Of a stretch of DNA of 64,000 nucleotides, positions 63,102 through 64,000 are shown in pieces (positions within the stretch are counted from its first letter, which is position 1; each line of letters opens with the position of its first letter). The notes below the pieces were generated by a model. That model searched no databases, was not told where the DNA came from, and was given only the letters and a program-made list of their open reading frames with translations. The position numbers and the translations under genes were made by a program. Source of the stretch: Pseudomonas quercus (GTDB lineage Bacteria; Pseudomonadota; Gammaproteobacteria; Pseudomonadales; Pseudomonadaceae); the NCBI RefSeq assembly GCF_012033695.1, contig NZ_JAAVJI010000001.1, forward strand, positions 663,481-727,480, read 5' to 3'.

Positions 63102-63129
63102 AAAAGGGTACGCCGTGGCGTACCCTTTT
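63102..63129 (-). terminator. Flagellin gene terminator
   Basis: A perfect 12-bp stem (AAAAGGGTACGC at 63102-63113 with inverse at 63118-63129) with a four-base loop lies 21 bases past the flagellin stop. On the minus strand it ends in a T-run. Confidence 0.92.
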
Positions 63130-63149
63130 CGTTTCCAGCCGAGTCGATC

Positions 63150-63998
63150 TTACTGAAGCAGCTTCAGTACAGACGACGGGATCTGGTTGGCCTGGGACAG
63201 GATCGCGGTGGAAGCCTGTTGCAGGGTTTGCTGCTTGGTCAGCTCAGCGGTTTCAGCGGCGAAGTCCACGTCCTGGATGGTAGAGCGAGAAGCCGTGGCG
63301 TTTTCGATGATGTTGCTGATGTTGCTGATGGTGCTTTCCAGGCGGTTCTGCTTGGCACCCAGGTCGGCACGGGTGTTGTTCACAGAGTTCAGTGCGGCGT
63401 CGATGGCGGTGATGGCCGAGTCGATGGCAGTGTGTGCAGCGCTGACGTCCGAACCGGTGATGGCAACCGAGGCAACACCCAGGCCCGAGGCCGAAGCGTC
63501 CAGGCTGATGCCCAGGTCGATGTGCTGGTCGGAACCGGTCATGGCGCCTACCTGGAACTGCAGGGCGGAAGCGGAACCGTCCAGCAGCTTCATGCCTGTA
63601 CCGAAGGTGGTAGAGGTGGAGATACGGGTCAGTTCGTCGCTCATCTGGCCGAATTCGGACTGCAGGGCGGAACGGTCAGCCGAGCTGTTGGAGTCGTTGC
63701 GGGACTGAACAGCCAGTTCACGCATACGCTGCAGAATGCTGGTGGTTTCCTGGAGCGCGCCTTCAGCGGTCTGGGCGATCGAGGTGGCGTCGTTGGCGTT
63801 CTTGGTGGCGACGGTCAGGCCTTTGATCTGGGTGGTCAGGCGGGTAGCGATCTGCAGGCCAGCAGCGTCGTCTTTGGCGCTGTTGATTTTCAGACCCGAG
63901 GACAGGCGAGTCATCGAGGTTGCAGTGGCAGACGAAGCCTTGTTCAGGTTGTTCTGAACGGTCAAGGAAGCGATGTTAGTGTTAACGGTCAACGACAT
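63150..63998 (-). CDS. fliC: Flagellin FliC
   Basis: This 282-residue protein is a complete flagellin: the N-terminal D0/D1 region ([20 protein letters not shown]) and C-terminal D0/D1 region (ending [15 protein letters not shown]) flank a short variable centre. At 282 residues it is of the compact type of P. fluorescens and P. syringae. It is the filament subunit, exported by the flagellar apparatus. Residues 30-51 correspond to the flg22 epitope and differ from the canonical peptide at four positions. The ATG is at 63998, two bases from the window edge, so the promoter is outside. Confidence 0.97.
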   Translation of the reverse strand: MSLTVNTNIASLTVQNNLNKASSATATSMTRLSSGLKINSAKDDAAGLQIATRLTTQIKGLTVATKNANDATSIAQTAEGALQETTSILQRMRELAVQSRNDSNSSADRSALQSEFGQMSDELTRISTSTTFGTGMKLLDGSASALQFQVGAMTGSDQHIDLGISLDASASGLGVASVAITGSDVSAAHTAIDSAITAIDAALNSVNNTRADLGAKQNRLESTISNISNIIENATASRSTIQDVDFAAETAELTKQQTLQQASTAILSQANQIPSSVLKLLQ

Positions 63999-64000
63999 GA

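Overview
The window reads as chromosomal DNA of a GC-rich gammaproteobacterium, almost certainly Pseudomonas. The support is an AprA/AprI-type serralysin with its inhibitor, a 282-residue flagellin, an araFGH arabinose transporter with Crc/Hfq-type A-rich leader motifs, a full-length AlgE-type alginate export porin, several small Pseudomonas-typical proteins, and a REP-like dispersed repeat. The species cannot be fixed from the sequence. No rRNA, tRNA, CRISPR array or insertion sequence was seen.

Layout. 1-3272: tail of a chemoreceptor, then a BvgS/EvgS-type hybrid kinase with its LuxR-type regulator. 3563-7324: an unusual block of two KfrA-like coiled-coil DNA-binding proteins and a small unknown protein, divergent from a tyrosine recombinase. 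7533-12244: chemoreceptor, Tat-exported lactonase, BdlA-like PAS-PAS receptor, and the protease inhibitor gene. 12231-16491: serralysin, MocR-type regulator, two small proteins. 16498-24539: two large orphan hybrid kinases flanking an AlgE-epimerase-like RTX protein. 24583-30783: L-arabinose uptake and catabolism (AraFGH, lactonase, mutarotase). 30894-37858: drug exporters, an AT-rich gap, a secreted GH3 glucosidase and a TetR regulator. 38004-45289: glycerate kinase, an RsbQ-like hydrolase coupled to a PAS histidine kinase, YghU, an ABC ATPase, two small periplasmic proteins and a nuclease. 45321-49567: HPP-CBS membrane protein, a haem-oxygenase-like oxidase with a methyltransferase, and a CxCxxC protein. 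49576-52753: a FisR / persulfide dioxygenase / TauE sulfur-oxidation unit with a recognisable sigma-54 promoter. 53293-57070: a second epimerase-like RTX protein and an AlgE-type porin. 57096-63998: a nested-palindrome element, cyclodeaminase-like protein, isochorismatase-like hydrolase, GlxA-type regulator, sugar transporter, diguanylate cyclase, a 117-bp tandem repeat array and flagellin.

The dominant themes are sensing (three hybrid kinases, one simple kinase, three chemoreceptors, one diguanylate cyclase), sugar use, and secreted or surface polysaccharide-related proteins. The observations most worth following up are: two AlgE-like beta-helix/RTX proteins that keep the scaffold and R-modules but have lost most catalytic residues of alginate epimerases; the RsbQ-PAS-kinase signalling pair; the oxidase-methyltransferase pair; the recombinase-KfrA-KfrA block; the sulfane-sulfur operon with helically phased operator half-sites; and two kinds of structured repeat.
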